Notes: a model not told the origin generated them from the sequence alone. A stretch of 23,244 bases of DNA from an uncultured bacterium (GCA_937873535.1 CALMYA010000049.1:1-23244), one strand, 5' to 3'. Shown: positions 1 through 6,839, counted from the first letter of the stretch. Translations and numbers: made by a program.

Positions 1-40
1 TTTTTCCTCGAGCTCGGGCCAGTCGCCCTCGCTAGTCTCC
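1..40 (-). repeat. dispersed 40-bp repeat, copy 1
   Basis: Read on the minus strand, these 40 bases match 3010-3049 on the plus strand at 38 of 40 positions (mismatches at the 8th and 30th base of the unit). The shared core includes GCGAGGGCGACTGGCCCGAG. The copy lies about 60 bases downstream, in the direction of transcription, of the terminator of the minus-strand gene at 175-939. It touches the window edge, so the unit may extend further. Function unknown. Confidence 0.85.
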
Positions 41-102
41 TCAAAATGGAGTCTTTTTGTTTTGTATTATTTGCGTGATTGTATATTGTTTAATTGAAAT
101 TT

Positions 103-143
103 GAAAAAAAGAAATCGGCAGCGCTCGCGGGGGCGAGGCTGCC
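103..143 (-). terminator. intrinsic terminator of the minus-strand gene
   Basis: On the minus strand GGCAGC+CTCG pairs with CGAG+GCTGCC, with one bulged base and a 6-base loop (117-143), followed by GATTTCTTTTTTT (104-116). It begins about 30 bases after the stop codon of the 175-939 gene, which supports that gene being transcribed. Confidence 0.8.
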
Positions 144-174
144 AATTTTGGAGTCATGGACTCATTCTTCAAGC

Positions 175-939
175 CTAGAATCGGGGAACTATTTTGCAGG
201 CCCCTTTTCCAGTACTGTCGTAATCGGTCTCAGCACCATGGCGTGATCCCTTGAACCCGTGGTTGTTGAGGCCAGTAGGTCCGAACATAAGTTCCACTTT
301 GAATCCGCCAATGTTGACGGAATAGGTGCCTGAGAGTTCTTTCTTGTCGCCAGCTACACGTGGTTTCTGTGCTCTTGCCGGAATTTGGCTGACGAACTGG
401 TCTCGAAGCGGGTTATCAGGGAGGAGCCTCAGGAAGGCCCCAATATCATCCCTGATTTCGCAACAAAGCCCGAGGTGCCATTGAGTAGGCCGAACCTTGC
501 TTGGAGCCACCTTGAGCATGATGCCATGCGGGAGGCTCCAAAGTTCGTCTTTTTGTTGGAGATCCAAGAGTTGCAAGGCCTGGGAGGTCTCTGCAACATT
601 CTCAGATCCAATCTCAATGACACACGTTTGACCAACCATTGTCATTGTCCACGCCAGCCCGGTGTCCCTTGATGGGGGCTCAACCAGTTCGAACGGGAAC
701 AGCGGCTTCGGTTTCTCTTTTTGATCCAGAGGAGGCAGCGCGGGTCTGGCTCGTTGATCGTACAGAGTTCCGTTGTCGGTGAGGCGGCCTTGACTGATGT
801 CATAGCCGCACGTCTTTAACATGGTAATTCCTGAGCCAGTGACTTCACCGCCTGCAAGAAGACCAAGATGATGCATTCTCATTGTTTTCGGGTTTCTATG
901 TGTACCAAAGAACTTGCCAGGTATCCACCCCCGACTCAT
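175..939 (-). CDS. hypothetical protein, 254 aa
   Basis: I do not recognise this family. It is an uninterrupted 254-codon frame with a good terminator just downstream and a palindrome just upstream, which argues that it is real. The protein has no obvious signal peptide or membrane segment. It has a Pro/Lys-rich stretch around residues 65-90 (PALPPLDQKEKPKP) followed by a mixed alpha/beta-looking part rich in Trp, Gly and Cys. Arginine codons are mixed (CGG, AGA, CGC, CGA), unlike the CGA-dominated ribosomal genes, and the gene looks more GC-rich than its neighbours, so it may be a late arrival. It is divergent from the Mpl-like gene. No Shine-Dalgarno is visible at the chosen ATG; an internal start such as Met20 or Met22 is possible. 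Function cannot be assigned. Confidence 0.6.
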   Translation of the reverse strand: MSRGWIPGKFFGTHRNPKTMRMHHLGLLAGGEVTGSGITMLKTCGYDISQGRLTDNGTLYDQRARPALPPLDQKEKPKPLFPFELVEPPSRDTGLAWTMTMVGQTCVIEIGSENVAETSQALQLLDLQQKDELWSLPHGIMLKVAPSKVRPTQWHLGLCCEIRDDIGAFLRLLPDNPLRDQFVSQIPARAQKPRVAGDKKELSGTYSVNIGGFKVELMFGPTGLNNHGFKGSRHGAETDYDSTGKGACKIVPRF

Positions 940-963
940 TCTTTGGGGTGTTGCTGGAACTAA

Positions 964-993
964 TGCAATACGGGATTACTTGCCCGTGTTGCA
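964..993. promoter_or_regulatory. 11-bp-arm palindrome in the divergent intergenic region
   Basis: TGCAATACGGG (964-974) pairs with CCCGTGTTGCA (983-993) across an 8-base spacer: ten Watson-Crick pairs and one G-T. No T-run follows on either strand, so it is not a terminator. It lies 25 bases upstream of the minus-strand start codon and about 110 upstream of the plus-strand gene, where an operator or leader hairpin would be expected. A second small inverted repeat (TAGAGA/TCTCTA, 999-1015) follows. Confidence 0.5.
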
Positions 994-1103
994 GTCGCTA
1001 GAGAGGTGGTCTCTAATCGACGTTGATATGAAACCATACAATAGCGTTTGGTGCAATAGGGTTTCTTGACAGAAAAAGATATAATTTTACTGATATAAAA
1101 AAC

Positions 1104-2771
1104 ATGAAAAAAGAGGCAAGAATTTTTTTTGATGAAAAGCTTCGAAAGCTAGGAGAGGGCGACGGCAGCTTGGCTAAAAGGCAGTTCTCTTTGCCCGATA
1201 TGGCCGGCCTTTCTGCGAAAATAAAAGCGGGCCACATAAATAAAGTGCATTTAACTGGGGTGTGCGGTACGGCTATGTCGTCACTTGCGGGGCTCTTCGC
1301 TACATCGGGGTTTGAGGTTTCAGGTTCCGATACCTCTTGCTACCCGCCCACTAGCGACCTCATAAAACGGCTCAATATAAGGTTTTACGAGGGTTTTGAC
1401 CCAAAAAATCTCGAAAATAAAGACCTCATTGTTGTTGCCAACATGTTCGGCCCCGACAATCCCGAGGCGGCATTTGCTCGCGACAATAATTTACCTGAGC
1501 TTTCAATGCCAGAGGCTATAGCCGAATTTTTCATTCAAGATCGCACCTCAATTGTTATTGCCGGTACGCATGGCAAAACCACTACCACCGGTTTGGCAGC
1601 ACATGTGTTTTTGTCTGCAAGAAGGAACCCAGGCTTTGTTGTAGGCGGTGTTGCGGTGCCAACTAAGAACGGAATTGACGAAACCTCTTTTAATGCGGGT
1701 AATTTTTCTGAAGGACAAAATGCTGAAAATGCCGGTTCTAATAAAAATTCAGGAAATAAAAAAACCGAACATTTTATAATTGAAGGTGACGAATACGACA
1801 CTTCATATTTCGACAAGTCACCAAAGTTTTTGCACTATCGGCCAAAAGTAGCGGTCATCACATCGCTTGAATTCGACCATGTCGACATTTATAAGGACAT
1901 GGATGAGTACAGAAAGTCTTTTATCTTTTTAGCCGGCGAAGTGCCAAAAGACGGCCTGCTTGTGTTAAATGGCGACAGTGATGAGGTCCGCAGCTTGGGC
2001 AAATATGCAGCAGCTAATGGGGTAAACGTCCTTTATTACGGCTTTAACGGCCAAACTATAGAAGGGGAAACTGAGGTTAATAAAGACACCCACATAACAG
2101 ACATAAGCGCCAAAAATATTTCAACCAACGAACAAGGACAACACTTCAATCTTATATATAAAGGACAAGATATAGGACAGTTCAGCATACAGCTTTTTGG
2201 CCGATACAATTTAGCTAACGCATTGGCCGTAGCAGCTGTGGCACTTCATGAAAATATTTCTGCCGAAGAACTTCGTGAAGGCTTAGCGACATTTTTAGGT
2301 ATGAAACGCCGACAAGAAATTCGCGCGAATGTAAGCGGTATTATTGTTATCGACGATTTTGCGCATCACCCCACAGCCGTTCGAGAAACTCTTTCAGGAA
2401 TTCGTGAAAGATTTCCGGCAAAAAGAATTATTGTTTTATTCGAACCACGGTCAAACACCAGCCGCCGAAAGACTTTTGAAAACGAATACGGGACCGCATT
2501 TGCAGACGCCGATGCCCTCTATCTTTCAATGCCAGCCCTTCGCCATAACGACAGCCCTGAAGAATTTATAGACGGAAACACGGTAATTACCTCCGCTAAA
2601 ACCATAAAAACGGCTCAAAATAAAGACTTTTCAGCATTTTGTATAGGAAACGGCGACGAGGCATTGGTTAAACTAGTGCCAGAACTCAAGAGTGGCGACG
2701 TAGTGGTTATTATGAGCAACGGCTCATTCGATGGTGTGCATGAGAAGCTGATAGAGCGATTGCACAACTAG
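1104..2771 (+). CDS. mpl: Mpl-like muropeptide ligase (Mur ligase family)
   Basis: This is a Mur-ligase-fold enzyme closest in style to Mpl, which joins UDP-N-acetylmuramate to the tripeptide L-Ala-D-Glu-meso-Dap in the cytoplasm during wall recycling. The first domain shows HLTGVCGTAMSSLAG and SGSDTSCYPP (Mpl-like rather than the MurC-type GxGG). The ATP loop GTHGKTTTT is at 154-162, followed by EGDEYDTSYFDKSPKFLHY and LEFDHVDIY. The third domain has DDFAHHPTAV from residue 417 and FEPRSNTSRR. At 555 residues it is about 100 longer than E. coli Mpl: there is an N-terminal extension of about 45 residues, an Asn/Gly-rich insert near 193-224, and another insert near 315-345. MurC is the alternative, but the motifs favour Mpl. 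The ATG at 1104 follows an AT-rich stretch with TATAAT at 1080-1085; no Shine-Dalgarno is seen. Confidence 0.85.
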   Translation: MKKEARIFFDEKLRKLGEGDGSLAKRQFSLPDMAGLSAKIKAGHINKVHLTGVCGTAMSSLAGLFATSGFEVSGSDTSCYPPTSDLIKRLNIRFYEGFDPKNLENKDLIVVANMFGPDNPEAAFARDNNLPELSMPEAIAEFFIQDRTSIVIAGTHGKTTTTGLAAHVFLSARRNPGFVVGGVAVPTKNGIDETSFNAGNFSEGQNAENAGSNKNSGNKKTEHFIIEGDEYDTSYFDKSPKFLHYRPKVAVITSLEFDHVDIYKDMDEYRKSFIFLAGEVPKDGLLVLNGDSDEVRSLGKYAAANGVNVLYYGFNGQTIEGETEVNKDTHITDISAKNISTNEQGQHFNLIYKGQDIGQFSIQLFGRYNLANALAVAAVALHENISAEELREGLATFLGMKRRQEIRANVSGIIVIDDFAHHPTAVRETLSGIRERFPAKRIIVLFEPRSNTSRRKTFENEYGTAFADADALYLSMPALRHNDSPEEFIDGNTVITSAKTIKTAQNKDFSAFCIGNGDEALVKLVPELKSGDVVVIMSNGSFDGVHEKLIERLHN

Positions 2772-2966
2772 ACGCCTCAAGTCTCAATGCTCTAAAAGGG
2801 GTAACGAGGCCTGCGGTTTTGTTTTTTAAATTGTGTTATTATTGACTCTCGGCCCAGCCTTAAGGGAATTATCCCTGCGGAAACGGCCTGTCATAACACA
2901 AGCAACCGCCATTCATGGCACCCACGGGGTTGCGGAGACACCATGTCTCTCCGCAACCCTTTTCTA
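2772..2966 (+). ncRNA. structured segment, possible small RNA or attenuator
   Basis: This gene-free stretch follows mpl. A weak hairpin (GCCTC 2774-2778 with GAGGC 2806-2810) precedes a T-rich run at 2817-2827 and may end mpl transcription. Then comes an extended -10-like TGTTATTAT (2834-2842). Several mutually compatible stems follow: TTGTGTTA 2831-2838 with TAACACAA 2894-2901, AGGGA/TCCCT at 2863-2875, and GCCA/TGGC near 2909-2919. The segment ends in the strong terminator at 2926-2966. GCAACC at 2902-2907 could pair with GGTTGC 2928-2933 and so disrupt the terminator. I compared it with SRP RNA (no GGAAGGAAGCAG core), tmRNA and 6S and found no match. Whether it is an independent RNA is inference. 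Confidence 0.4.
2926..2966 (+). terminator. strong intrinsic terminator
   Basis: GGGTTGCGGAGA (2927-2938) pairs perfectly with TCTCCGCAACCC (2948-2959) across a 9-base loop and is followed by TTTTCTATTT. The perfect 12-bp stem makes this one of the clearest terminators in the window. Confidence 0.9.
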
Positions 2967-2987
2967 TTTAAAATTTTAGTGGGTGTA

Positions 2988-3096
2988 AACAATGCACACA
3001 CGGTGTTTGGGAGACTTGCGAGGGCGACTGGCCCGAGCACGAGGAAAAAGTCAGCAGACTTTTATCCGTGCTCCCAAACACCGTGTGTGCATTGTT
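2988..3096. repeat. 26-bp perfect inverted repeat with 57-base loop
   Basis: Bases 2988-3013 are the exact reverse complement of 3071-3096. The loop (3014-3070) holds nearly all of the second copy of the 40-bp repeat and a small internal hairpin, AAAAGTC (3046-3052) with GACTTTT (3057-3063). The right arm ends inside the tuf -35 hexamer. No coding potential is seen. It could be a long transcript hairpin, a cruciform-forming site, or a miniature mobile element with terminal inverted repeats. Confidence 0.85.
3010..3049 (+). repeat. dispersed 40-bp repeat, copy 2
   Basis: This copy is 38/40 identical to the reverse complement of 1-40. As with copy 1, it lies downstream of an intrinsic terminator (45 to 65 bases) and in the same orientation relative to that terminator. 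It sits within the large inverted repeat at 2988-3096. Confidence 0.85.
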
Positions 3097-3122
3097 GACA
3101 TCCCTCTACGTTTTGCTACTAT
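3095..3122 (+). promoter_or_regulatory. tuf promoter (sigma-70-like, extended -10)
   Basis: TTGACA (3095-3100), a 16-base spacer, then TACTAT (3117-3122) with TG at 3114-3115. The blocks TTGACATCC and GCTACTATGTCC recur almost unchanged in the rpsS promoter at 8321-8348. Transcription would start near 3129. Confidence 0.85.
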
Positions 3123-3295
3123 GTCCGCATTGCGTTTTTAACGCTTTTTTTATCAGGCAACCTTCAACGGCATCGGCCGTGATCGCAAGATCTTCGAAGC
3201 ACTACCGGTAAAGGTTTATAAATAATAATAATTCAGCAGTTGGGAACTTTCTCGCCCCACAAGGTACAGAAAGATTGCAACCGCGCAACAAATAT
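3123..3295 (+). promoter_or_regulatory. structured 5' leader of tuf
   Basis: This untranslated leader of about 165 bases contains GCGTT/AACGC with a 3-base loop followed by seven T (3132-3151), which resembles a mini-terminator almost at the transcription start. It also contains ACGGC-atcg-GCCGT (near 3168-3181) and GATC-gcaa-GATC. The rest is AT-rich. No open frame or known riboswitch was recognised. Confidence 0.45.
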
Positions 3296-4489
3296 ATGGC
3301 AGAAGCATTTGATCGTTCGAAGCCTCACCTTAACGTGGGCACAATTGGTCACGTTGACCACGGAAAGACAACTCTTACAGCGGCTATTCTTAACGTTCTT
3401 CACCGAGCGGGTAAGCAGGCTACTGTAAAGGCAGTAGGAGATATCGACAAGGCGCCTGAAGAAAAGGCCCGAGGTATTACTATTTCCCTTTCTCACAGCG
3501 AGTACTCATCAGACTTGCGTCACTACGCTCACATCGACGCCCCAGGTCACGCCGACTACATCAAGAACATGATTACTGGTGCAGCTCAGATGGACGGCGC
3601 TATCCTTGTGGTAGCGGCAACAGACGGAGCAATGCCTCAGACACGAGAACACGTTCTCTTGGCAAAGCAGGTAGGTGTGCCTAAGATTGTGGTCTTCCTC
3701 AACAAGTGCGACATGGTAGACGACAAAGACATGCTCGACCTCGTTGAAGCTGAAATTCGTGAACTTCTTACAAAGAACGGTTTCGATGGCGACAATGCTC
3801 CTGTTATCAAGGGTTCAGCTCTTAAAGCTCTTGAAGCAACAGGTATCGATGATGAATGGTCAACAAAGGTTCTCGATCTCGTAAATGCTCTAGATACATA
3901 CATCCCAGTTCCTGTTCGAGAAACTGACAAGCCATTCCTTATGCCAATTGAAGATATCTTCTCAATTGAAGGCCGAGGTACTGTAGTTACAGGTAAAATC
4001 GAACGAGGTATCGTAAAGGTAGGCGAAGAAATTGAAATCGTCGGCCTCAAGGATACAACTAAGACAACTGTTACCGGTATCGAAATGTTCAACAAGCAGC
4101 TTAACGAAGGTATGGCCGGAGACAACGCAGGTATCCTTCTCCGATCTGCTAAGAAAGAAGACCTTACACGAGGTCAGGTTATTGCTAAGCCAGGTTCAGT
4201 TACACCTCACACAGACTTCGAAGCAGAAGTGTACATCCTTAAAAAGGAAGAAGGCGGCCGACACACTCCATTCTTTACAGGTTACAAGCCTCAGTTCTAC
4301 GTACGTACAACTGACGTAACAGGTGAAGTTACTCTTAAGGAAGGTGTTGAAATGGTTATGCCTGGTGACACTGTCACATTCAAAGTGAAGCTTGTTGCTC
4401 CTATCGCGCTCGAAGACAAACAGCGATTCGCTATTCGAGAAGGCGGAAAGACTGTAGGCGCCGGCGTCGTAACAAAGATCGTTGCCTAA
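3296..4489 (+). CDS. tuf: elongation factor Tu
   Basis: EF-Tu delivers aminoacyl-tRNA to the ribosome as a GTPase. All G motifs are visible: GHVDHGKT at 18-25, the switch I segment ending ARGITI, DAPGH with its catalytic His, NKCD, and a GSALKAL G5 segment. Domains 2 and 3 follow, with conserved GRGTVVTGKIERG and GGRHTPF. The length of 397 aa is normal. The residues after RGITI read SLSHSEY where most bacteria have NTAHVEY, a small divergence in the switch I end. I chose the ATG at 3296 because the protein then begins MAEAFDRSKPHLN as in the family; a TTG at 3275 would add seven non-conserved residues. Arginine is coded by CGA 11 times and CGT 4 times. It is the first gene of the tuf-S10 unit and is followed by a folded RNA element before rpsJ. 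Confidence 0.98.
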   Translation: MAEAFDRSKPHLNVGTIGHVDHGKTTLTAAILNVLHRAGKQATVKAVGDIDKAPEEKARGITISLSHSEYSSDLRHYAHIDAPGHADYIKNMITGAAQMDGAILVVAATDGAMPQTREHVLLAKQVGVPKIVVFLNKCDMVDDKDMLDLVEAEIRELLTKNGFDGDNAPVIKGSALKALEATGIDDEWSTKVLDLVNALDTYIPVPVRETDKPFLMPIEDIFSIEGRGTVVTGKIERGIVKVGEEIEIVGLKDTTKTTVTGIEMFNKQLNEGMAGDNAGILLRSAKKEDLTRGQVIAKPGSVTPHTDFEAEVYILKKEEGGRHTPFFTGYKPQFYVRTTDVTGEVTLKEGVEMVMPGDTVTFKVKLVAPIALEDKQRFAIREGGKTVGAGVVTKIVA

Positions 4490-4494
4490 CTACA

Positions 4495-4579
4495 AATGAG
4501 TTTGCGGTTCTGCTTCCTCCTCTTGCGGCCACTCCGGCCGTAAGCGGGCGGATACTTAGCGCGGAGCCGTCGACTCATT
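4495..4579 (+). promoter_or_regulatory. folded RNA element between tuf and rpsJ
   Basis: A nested structure is visible: AATGAGT 4495-4501 with ACTCATT 4573-4579; CGGTTCTGC 4505-4513 with GCGGAGCCG 4561-4569 (9 bp including two G-T pairs); and an inner hairpin CTTGCGGCC-actcc-GGCCGTAAG at 4522-4544. It has no T-run, so it is not a simple terminator. It sits where E. coli has its L4-regulated S10 leader, so a ribosomal-protein-binding leader or an mRNA processing site is a reasonable inference. Confidence 0.65.
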
Positions 4580-4588
4580 CCACTACTT

Positions 4589-4972
4589 ATGTCTGCAACT
4601 AAAAAAGAAACAACTAAACCGGTAAAGAAAGAGCCGGCGAAAAAGAAAGCTGACAAAGAAGAAGCAGTTTCAAAGCTTCGTATCCGCATTCGCGCTTACG
4701 AATCTAAAATTATCGACGCTTCGGTGAAGCAGATAATGGATACTGCACTTCGTTTCGATGCTGTCGTGCTCGGCCCTGTTCCTCTTCCTACAGAAAAGAA
4801 GATCTACACGGTCAACCGCTCGGCATTCGTTTACAAGAACGCTCGAGAACAGTTCGAAATGCGCGTTCACAAACGCCTTCTCGACATCGTGAACCCTTCA
4901 GCAAAAGTAATTGAAGCACTTACAAACCTTAGTCTTCCATCAGGCGTCAACATCGACGTAAAAATGATGTAA
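4589..4972 (+). CDS. rpsJ: ribosomal protein uS10
   Basis: uS10 is a small-subunit head protein that also acts as NusE in antitermination. The core starts near residue 29 (KLRIRIRAYE) and includes GPVPLPTEKK and the C-terminal GVNIDVKMM. At 127 aa it exceeds the usual 102 or so because of an N-terminal Lys/Glu/Ala-rich extension of about 27 residues that is probably disordered. The ATG at 4589 is preceded by CCACTACTT with no Shine-Dalgarno. A shorter product starting at an internal codon would lose the extension, but no in-frame ATG precedes the core. It is the first gene after the folded element and the head of the S10 block. Confidence 0.97.
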   Translation: MSATKKETTKPVKKEPAKKKADKEEAVSKLRIRIRAYESKIIDASVKQIMDTALRFDAVVLGPVPLPTEKKIYTVNRSAFVYKNAREQFEMRVHKRLLDIVNPSAKVIEALTNLSLPSGVNIDVKMM

Positions 4973-5032
4973 CAAAAGGTTTGAGTTAACGCTTCGCGCC
5001 GCAAATTCAACCAAACAAATTATCACATCAAC

Positions 5033-5632
5033 ATGAAATTCATCCTCGGAACAAAACATCACATGACGCAGCTCTTCGACGAAGAGGGCAATGTTCATCC
5101 TGTCACTGTTATTAAAACAGGCGATATGGTGGCAACTCAGATAAAAACGAAAGAAAAGGATGGATATGAATCTGTTCAGGTTGGTTTCGGCACGAAGAAA
5201 GCTAAGCGCATCAATAAGGCACTTACGGGCCAGATGAAAGGCTTCGGTAGCTTTATGCATCTTAAAGAAGTTAAGGGCGCTGCAGTAAGTGCTCTTGGCG
5301 ACAAGCTTGAAGCTGGTTTTGAACCTGGCGACAAGGTTACTGTTTCTGCTATCTCTAAAGCTAAAGGTTTCCAAGGTGTTGTAAAGCGCCATGGTTTCCA
5401 CGGTGGCCCACGATCTCACGGTCAGAAACACTCAGAGCGAGAACCGGGCTCTATCGGTGCCGGCGGTTATCAGCGTGTATTCAAAGGCCGTAAAATGGCC
5501 GGAAGAATGGGCGGCGACCGAGTTACTGTTAAAAACCTCGTTGTAATGTCGTTCGATAAAGACACCAACGAATTGTATATACGTGGCGCGGTTCCAGGTC
5601 GACGCGGCACTCTTGTCGAAGTACAAGGTTAA
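5033..5632 (+). CDS. rplC: ribosomal protein uL3
   Basis: uL3 is an early-assembling 50S protein whose loop reaches the peptidyl transferase centre. The protein opens MKFILGTKHHMTQLFDEEG, has VQVGFGTKKAKRINKA, and contains the characteristic loop GFHGGPRSHGQKHSEREPGS and GRKMAGRMGGDRVTVKNL. Its length of 199 aa is normal. The start context is ATCAACATG without a Shine-Dalgarno. The 60-base gap from rpsJ contains a weak GGTTTGA/TCAACC hairpin. It is followed by rplD 24 bases later. Confidence 0.98.
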   Translation: MKFILGTKHHMTQLFDEEGNVHPVTVIKTGDMVATQIKTKEKDGYESVQVGFGTKKAKRINKALTGQMKGFGSFMHLKEVKGAAVSALGDKLEAGFEPGDKVTVSAISKAKGFQGVVKRHGFHGGPRSHGQKHSEREPGSIGAGGYQRVFKGRKMAGRMGGDRVTVKNLVVMSFDKDTNELYIRGAVPGRRGTLVEVQG

Positions 5633-5656
5633 TCTGCAATATCTAATAACACCATC

Positions 5657-6469
5657 ATGCCTAAAAAAATATTAGCTAAAGTAAAAAAAGAAAAGACAGA
5701 ACGCGTAACGAAAAGCGCGCGGCTCACAGCTTTGGAAGTGAAGCGAAATGTAACTAAACCGCGAAAAAATAGCGCGGCTGCTACAGCAAAAACTTCAGAC
5801 GGTAAAGTTGAGTTGCAGGTTTTTAAGCAAGACGGCAAGAGCGCTGGTACATTCAAGGCGCCTGAAGCAATCTTTGGCCTTAACTGGAACGCCGACTTGG
5901 TTCACCAGGTTGTAACTTCAATGAGAAGTTCTGCACGAGACCCTTGGGCTCACACTAAAAGCCGTGCTGATGTTCGTGGAGGAGGTAAGAAGCCTTGGAA
6001 ACAGAAAGGTACAGGTCGCGCACGACACGGTTCAACTCGTTCACCTATATGGGTAGGCGGAGGCGTTTCTCATGGCCCACGAAAAGATAAAGACTATAGC
6101 CGAAAGGTAAACAAGAAAATGAAAGCAAAGGCTGTATATACTATTCTTTCGAAGAAATTCCGCGACGGTGAAGTGCTCTTCATCGATTCATTGGCACTCA
6201 GCGCTCCAAAAACAAATGAAGCAGTGTCTACACTCGCAAAATTCGGCAGCATTTCAGGTTTCAAATACTTGTCAGAGCGCCGAAACAACGCGGCTGTCAT
6301 CGCAATGCCTGTTATTGAAACAAACACAAAGCGAGGCTTCCAGAATATGGGTAATCTTGAAGTAATAGAAACAAGAAACTTGAGCCCTCTTAACCTTCTT
6401 CAGTACAAGTATGTCGTCATTGTCTCACCTGAAGAATCAATCAAGACGCTTGCGTCTAAAATGAATTAA
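5657..6469 (+). CDS. rplD: ribosomal protein uL4
   Basis: uL4 lines the exit tunnel and in E. coli also represses the S10 operon. The core runs from about residue 48, with the tunnel loop RADVRGGGKKPWKQKGTGRA followed by SPIWVGGGVSHGPR. The C-terminal globular part ends in LLQYKYVVIVSPESIK-like sequence. The length of 270 aa is well above the usual 200 to 210, because of a basic N-terminal extension (about 48 residues, rich in Lys, Arg, Ala and Thr) and slightly longer internal segments. The start context is ACCATCATG. Because the E. coli homologue controls its operon through a leader RNA, the folded element at 4495-4579 is a candidate target; this is inference. Confidence 0.97.
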   Translation: MPKKILAKVKKEKTERVTKSARLTALEVKRNVTKPRKNSAAATAKTSDGKVELQVFKQDGKSAGTFKAPEAIFGLNWNADLVHQVVTSMRSSARDPWAHTKSRADVRGGGKKPWKQKGTGRARHGSTRSPIWVGGGVSHGPRKDKDYSRKVNKKMKAKAVYTILSKKFRDGEVLFIDSLALSAPKTNEAVSTLAKFGSISGFKYLSERRNNAAVIAMPVIETNTKRGFQNMGNLEVIETRNLSPLNLLQYKYVVIVSPEESIKTLASKMN

Positions 6470-6507
6470 CATACACGAATAGGCGCCGCCTACATCAAAC
6501 CACCAAC

Positions 6508-6801
6508 ATGAACATATCAATCAAAAAACATTCAATGGAAGTTCTCGTCAAGCCTCGCATAACAGAGAAGGCGACGCTAACTGCGCAGAACGGCCAGTAC
6601 GTGTTCGAAATTTCTCGTTCAGCAACAAAGGCGTCGGTGAAGGCGGCAATTAAAGACCTGTACAAGGTAACGCCTGTGGCCGTGAACATTGCTTCAACTC
6701 CTGCAAAAACAGTTAAGGTGCGAGGCCGTGTGGGTACAAAGAGCGGCGTGCGAAAGGCGTACGTTACCCTTAAGAAAGGCGATAACATAGAGCTCGCGTA
6801 A
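6508..6801 (+). CDS. rplW: ribosomal protein uL23
   Basis: uL23 sits at the tunnel exit, where it docks SRP and trigger factor. The protein shows VLVKPRITEKAT near the N-terminus, YVFEISRSATKASVKAAIKD, the basic loop KVRGRVGTKSGVRKAYV and a final LKKGDNIEL. At 97 aa it is standard. The context is CCACCAACATG with no Shine-Dalgarno. The 38-base gap upstream has a small palindrome TAGGC-gcc-GCCTA (about 6480-6492). Confidence 0.97.
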   Translation: MNISIKKHSMEVLVKPRITEKATLTAQNGQYVFEISRSATKASVKAAIKDLYKVTPVAVNIASTPAKTVKVRGRVGTKSGVRKAYVTLKKGDNIELA

Positions 6802-6839
6802 ACTTCGCGTAAGTAAATCAAATATATTAATAAAACATT

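Noticed and set aside
385..672. 95-codon plus-strand frame opposite the 254-aa unknown gene
   Set aside because: The minus-strand frame is longer and has a matching terminator; nothing supports the plus frame.
1066..1099. TTGACA at 1066 as the mpl -35 box
   Set aside because: Spacing to TATAAT (1080) is 8 and to TATAAA (1094) is 22, neither workable; a 19-base fit to TGATAT is weak.
2842..2880. SRP (4.5S) RNA, tmRNA or 6S RNA
   Set aside because: Size would suit SRP RNA, but the conserved GGAAGGAAGCAGCC-type core is missing, and no tmRNA or 6S features were found.
2981..3105. Integron attC site
   Set aside because: A long palindrome is present, but the terminal core sites (RYYYAAC and GTTRRRY) do not fit, and no cassette or integrase is near.
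3275..3295. TTG start upstream of tuf
   Set aside because: It adds seven residues not seen in EF-Tu; the ATG at 3296 gives the family N-terminus.
3637..4125. 162-codon minus-strand frame opposite tuf
   Set aside because: It is the antisense of a highly conserved gene; the Ser/Arg/Thr-rich translation reflects tuf codon bias.
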